Assembly (NCBI GenBank): GCA_021815405.1 | Contig: JAKAGV010000001.1 | Coordinates: 434,001 to 498,000 of the forward strand | Reading direction: 5' to 3' | DNA length: 64,000 bases | From: Bacteroidota bacterium | GTDB taxonomy: Bacteria; Bacteroidota; Ignavibacteria; Ignavibacteriales; Ignavibacteriaceae | Shown: in pieces, positions 61,709 through 64,000 of the stretch | Position numbering within the stretch: the first letter of the stretch is position 1 | Layout of the letters: every line of letters starts with the position of its first letter | Program-made: the position numbers and the translations under genes | Notes under the pieces: model-generated | Databases searched by the model: none | What the model saw: the letters and a program-made list of their open reading frames with translations, nothing else | What the model was told of the DNA's origin: nothing

Positions 61709-63165
61709 AAAAGAAAATTATTATTCTAACTCTGTTCTTCTTTAGCGCTCTTCTCTTTGGTCAAAAAAAGAATGAAGCAAGCAGCGACCAATGCTTTATA
61801 TGCCATGAATCTGTAGGCAGCACAGAAGCCGATCTTTATAAGAAAGACATTCATTTTTCTAAAGGGATTTCCTGCGCTGACTGCCATGGCGGTAACAGCC
61901 AAACCGACGATATGGATAAAGCAATGAGCAAAGCTGCCGGCTATAAAGGAGTTCCGAAAGGAAATGCTATTACACAATCCTGCATTAGATGTCATGCTAA
62001 TCCTGCAATGATGAAAAAGTACGGCTCAAAAATCCCGACCAACCAGTATGCAAATTTAAAGAACAGCGTTCACGGAAGACTTGCTATTAATGGAAGCGAA
62101 ATGATAGTGCAGTGCATTACTTGCCATAATGCTCACGGCATTGTTGCTGTTGATAATCCTGCCTCGCCGGTTTATCCGACAAACATTCCAGCCACGTGCG
62201 GAAAATGCCACAGCGATCCTGTTTTTATGCGTGCTTATAATCCAGCGTTGCCTGTTGATCAAGTTCAGAAATACAGAACAAGTGTTCACGGAATTAGAAA
62301 TGCAAAGGGCGATCCGAAGCCTGCTCAATGCGTAAGCTGCCACGGCAGTCATGATATTCTTTCTGTTAAAGATCCGAGAGCCAGAGTCTACCCAACAAAC
62401 ATTCCATCTACTTGCTCTCACTGCCATAGCAATGCAGAATATATGAAGCAGTATAAAATTCCAACCGACCAATTTGCGAACTACTCAAAAAGCGTTCATG
62501 GAATTGCATTGCTGCAGAAACATGATATAAGTGCGCCGGCTTGCAATAGCTGTCACGGCAATCATGGTGCAACACCTCCCGGCATCGAATCAATATCTGA
62601 AGTCTGCGGAACTTGTCATGCACTTAATGCAGAATTGTTTTCATCAAGCCCGCATAAAAAGGCTTTTGATGAAAGGAAACTGCCGGAATGCACTACATGC
62701 CACAGTAATCATTTAATAATAACTGCGACAAATAAACTATTAGGCGTTTCACAAGATGCTGTTTGTTCAAAATGCCATAAGCCGAACGATCCTTCAAAAG
62801 GATATATGGTTGCCAAAGAAATGAAGCAGATGATTGATAGTCTTGATTCTTCTGAAAAAAATGATTCTGCTTTAGTTCATGAAGCCGAGCAGAAAGGAAT
62901 GGAAGTCGGTGATGCGCTTTTCAAATTAAGAGATGCACACCAGGCAAGATTGGAATCAAGAACGATGGTTCATTCTTTCAACGAAGCAAAGTTCAACGAA
63001 ACTGTTAACAAAGGTTTAAAGGTAACCACCGAAGTAAAGACTGAAGCTGAAGCTGCAATTCATGAATATTACTTCCGCCGCATCGGTCTTGGTATTTCCG
63101 TATTGATAATCAGCTTCCTTGCGCTGCTTCTTTATCTCTATATCCGAAGGTTAGAGCGTAAATGA
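61705..63165 (+). CDS. 11-haem cytochrome c of the Rieske/cyt b complex
   Basis: Protein of 486 residues from the ATG at 61705, which overlaps the cytochrome b stop (ATGA); ATG 61696 is an alternative. A signal peptide ends near FGQKK. There are 11 CxxCH sites over about residues 30-358, then a charged helical region and a C-terminal anchor helix (about 460-482) with RRLERK. SVHG words stand 14-20 residues before many sites. It is translationally coupled to cytochrome b, so it probably accepts electrons from the Rieske cluster in place of c1/f. Related in haem spacing to the 13- and 19-haem proteins. Confidence 0.9.
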   Translation: MKKKIIILTLFFFSALLFGQKKNEASSDQCFICHESVGSTEADLYKKDIHFSKGISCADCHGGNSQTDDMDKAMSKAAGYKGVPKGNAITQSCIRCHANPAMMKKYGSKIPTNQYANLKNSVHGRLAINGSEMIVQCITCHNAHGIVAVDNPASPVYPTNIPATCGKCHSDPVFMRAYNPALPVDQVQKYRTSVHGIRNAKGDPKPAQCVSCHGSHDILSVKDPRARVYPTNIPSTCSHCHSNAEYMKQYKIPTDQFANYSKSVHGIALLQKHDISAPACNSCHGNHGATPPGIESISEVCGTCHALNAELFSSSPHKKAFDERKLPECTTCHSNHLIITATNKLLGVSQDAVCSKCHKPNDPSKGYMVAKEMKQMIDSLDSSEKNDSALVHEAEQKGMEVGDALFKLRDAHQARLESRTMVHSFNEAKFNETVNKGLKVTTEVKTEAEAAIHEYYFRRIGLGISVLIISFLALLLYLYIRRLERK

Positions 63166-63189
63166 AATAACTCATCATGTGTGACCCTC

Positions 63190-63249
63190 TGGAATAATGG
63201 AGTTGTGGAGTAATGGCTTTTTCTGTTACTCCACTATTCCAATACTCCA
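63190..63249. terminator. Hairpin of 8-nt words after the cytochrome block
   Basis: The 9-bp stem gtggagtaa (63205-63213) / ttactccac (63226-63234) is flanked by 8-nt words of the types GGAATAAT and ATACTCCA on each arm. The loop contains a T-run. It probably ends the cytochrome transcript. Confidence 0.6.
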
Positions 63250-63299
63250 AGCGTAGGTTTTAAGTAAGGCGGATAAAATAAAATATTAGTGAGGTGTAT

Positions 63300-64000
63300 A
63301 TGCCTAAATATTTCTTTAGCAGTGATTCTTCTTCCGGCGGCGCAGAGAATAAAGAGATATTTTCTTTATTGAAAAATCTTGAAGAGCGTGTTTCTAAAAT
63401 AGAAGCAGCATTAAGTTTCAATCCAGCTCAGCCGGATGCTGTTCAAAAAGAAATTGTCTTAACTGAAAGCGCTAAAAATTTAGATGAAGAATCGGATGAT
63501 TTTTCCGACAAAGAAGAAAAGCTGGAATATCAGCTTGGACAATTCTGGTTTGCAAAAGTCGGAATAATTGCTCTCGGCGTTGGCATTGCATTCTTCTTGA
63601 CTTTTCCTTATAAAAATTTTCCCGCAGCTCTTCCCGGAATTATCGGTTATTTCATTTCCGGCTCTTTTATTATTTCATCAAACCGGACGAGAAAGAACTT
63701 TAGCTATTTATCCGGCTACTTACTCGGCATCGGATTAGCGCTTTTGTATTTTACTACGATGCGGCTTTACTTCTTCGGTCATCAAAATTTAATCACCGGC
63801 ATTACTACCGAGGTTATTCTCCTAAGCATTGTTGCAGCGGCTGATCTTATAGTAGCTGTATTTCAAGATTCCGCTTACCTTACCGCATTAAGCTTGGCTT
63901 TGGGATATTCGACTGCGGTTATTAGCGATTCTTCTTATTTTATTTTTATCAGTCTTGCTGTTTTATCTGCCGCGGCGGTTTATCTAAAAATTAAATTCGG
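63300..64000 (+). CDS. DUF2339-like multi-pass membrane protein (3' end outside window)
   Basis: ATG at 63300 with gaggtg upstream opens a frame that runs to the window edge (233 codons seen). An acidic, coiled N-terminal segment (LEERVSKIEAAL) is followed by QLGQFWFAKVGIIALGVGIAFFL and then closely spaced hydrophobic helices, the pattern of DUF2339 membrane proteins, which can exceed 20 helices. The function of the family is unknown. It follows the cytochrome block after a probable terminator, so it may be a separate transcript. Confidence 0.75.
   Translation, partial: MPKYFFSSDSSSGGAENKEIFSLLKNLEERVSKIEAALSFNPAQPDAVQKEIVLTESAKNLDEESDDFSDKEEKLEYQLGQFWFAKVGIIALGVGIAFFLTFPYKNFPAALPGIIGYFISGSFIISSNRTRKNFSYLSGYLLGIGLALLYFTTMRLYFFGHQNLITGITTEVILLSIVAAADLIVAVFQDSAYLTALSLALGYSTAVISDSSYFIFISLAVLSAAAVYLKIKF

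Noticed and set aside
62056-62472. 138-codon frame antisense to the 11-haem gene
   Set aside because: Shadow of a strongly supported gene; composition reflects reverse complement of haem motifs.

Overview
This 64 kb window is an AT-rich piece of a Gram-negative chromosome. Its gene content points to Bacteroidota/Chlorobiota, most likely the class Ignavibacteria: an LpxC-FabZ fusion, a GldC homologue, a split RfaE1/RfaE2 pair, an S46 dipeptidyl-peptidase, one promoter matching the Bacteroidetes-type -7 element, and many multihaem cytochromes. The assignment is inferred from gene families, not from a marker alignment. No rRNA, tRNA, CRISPR array, phage or complete insertion sequence was found.

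Layout. 1-1137: 3' end of lexA, two small genes of unknown function in the same apparent operon, and a strong terminator. 1237-10860: an envelope-building run (uppS, bamA, two skp/ompH genes, lpxD, lpxC-fabZ fusion, lpxA), then a LipM-like lipoyl-pathway gene and panB. 10994-23775: a secreted propeller protein, the ADP-heptose genes rfaE1/rfaE2, tamB, RNase R and a large protease/propeller/outer-membrane-barrel protein. 23818-29443: translation and nucleotide genes (prs, rplY, pth, rpsF-ssb-rpsR-rplI, rpmB). 29709-52747: mixed housekeeping and accessory genes (YciO/Sua5 family, SDR, AmmeMemoRadiSam-type enzyme, pyruvate kinase, Lon-like protease, peptide deformylase, phosphohexomutase, S46 peptidase, gldC, a LytTR regulator, an AmpG-like transporter and an amino-sugar kinase). 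Repeats sit between these genes.

52799-63165 is the most striking region: a block of membrane electron-transfer genes with 50 predicted c-type haem sites. It holds a 13-haem cytochrome fused to a b-type cytochrome, a 19-haem cytochrome followed by a separate b-type cytochrome of the same family, a 7-haem NapC-like protein with three membrane helices, a Rieske protein, a b6-type cytochrome b, and an 11-haem cytochrome where cytochrome c1 or f would normally be. It looks like two or three quinol-oxidising modules feeding multihaem wires, comparable in logic to the Geobacter Cbc complexes. The terminal acceptor cannot be told from sequence.

Repeats. A 128-bp inverted-repeat element occurs twice (38243-38370 and 45479-45606) in opposite orientations. 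One copy splits a 21-bp tandem array; the other supplies the stop codons of both flanking convergent genes. A second, unrelated 21-22-bp array lies at 51850-52019. Several intergenic hairpins are built from short 7- or 8-nt repeated words.
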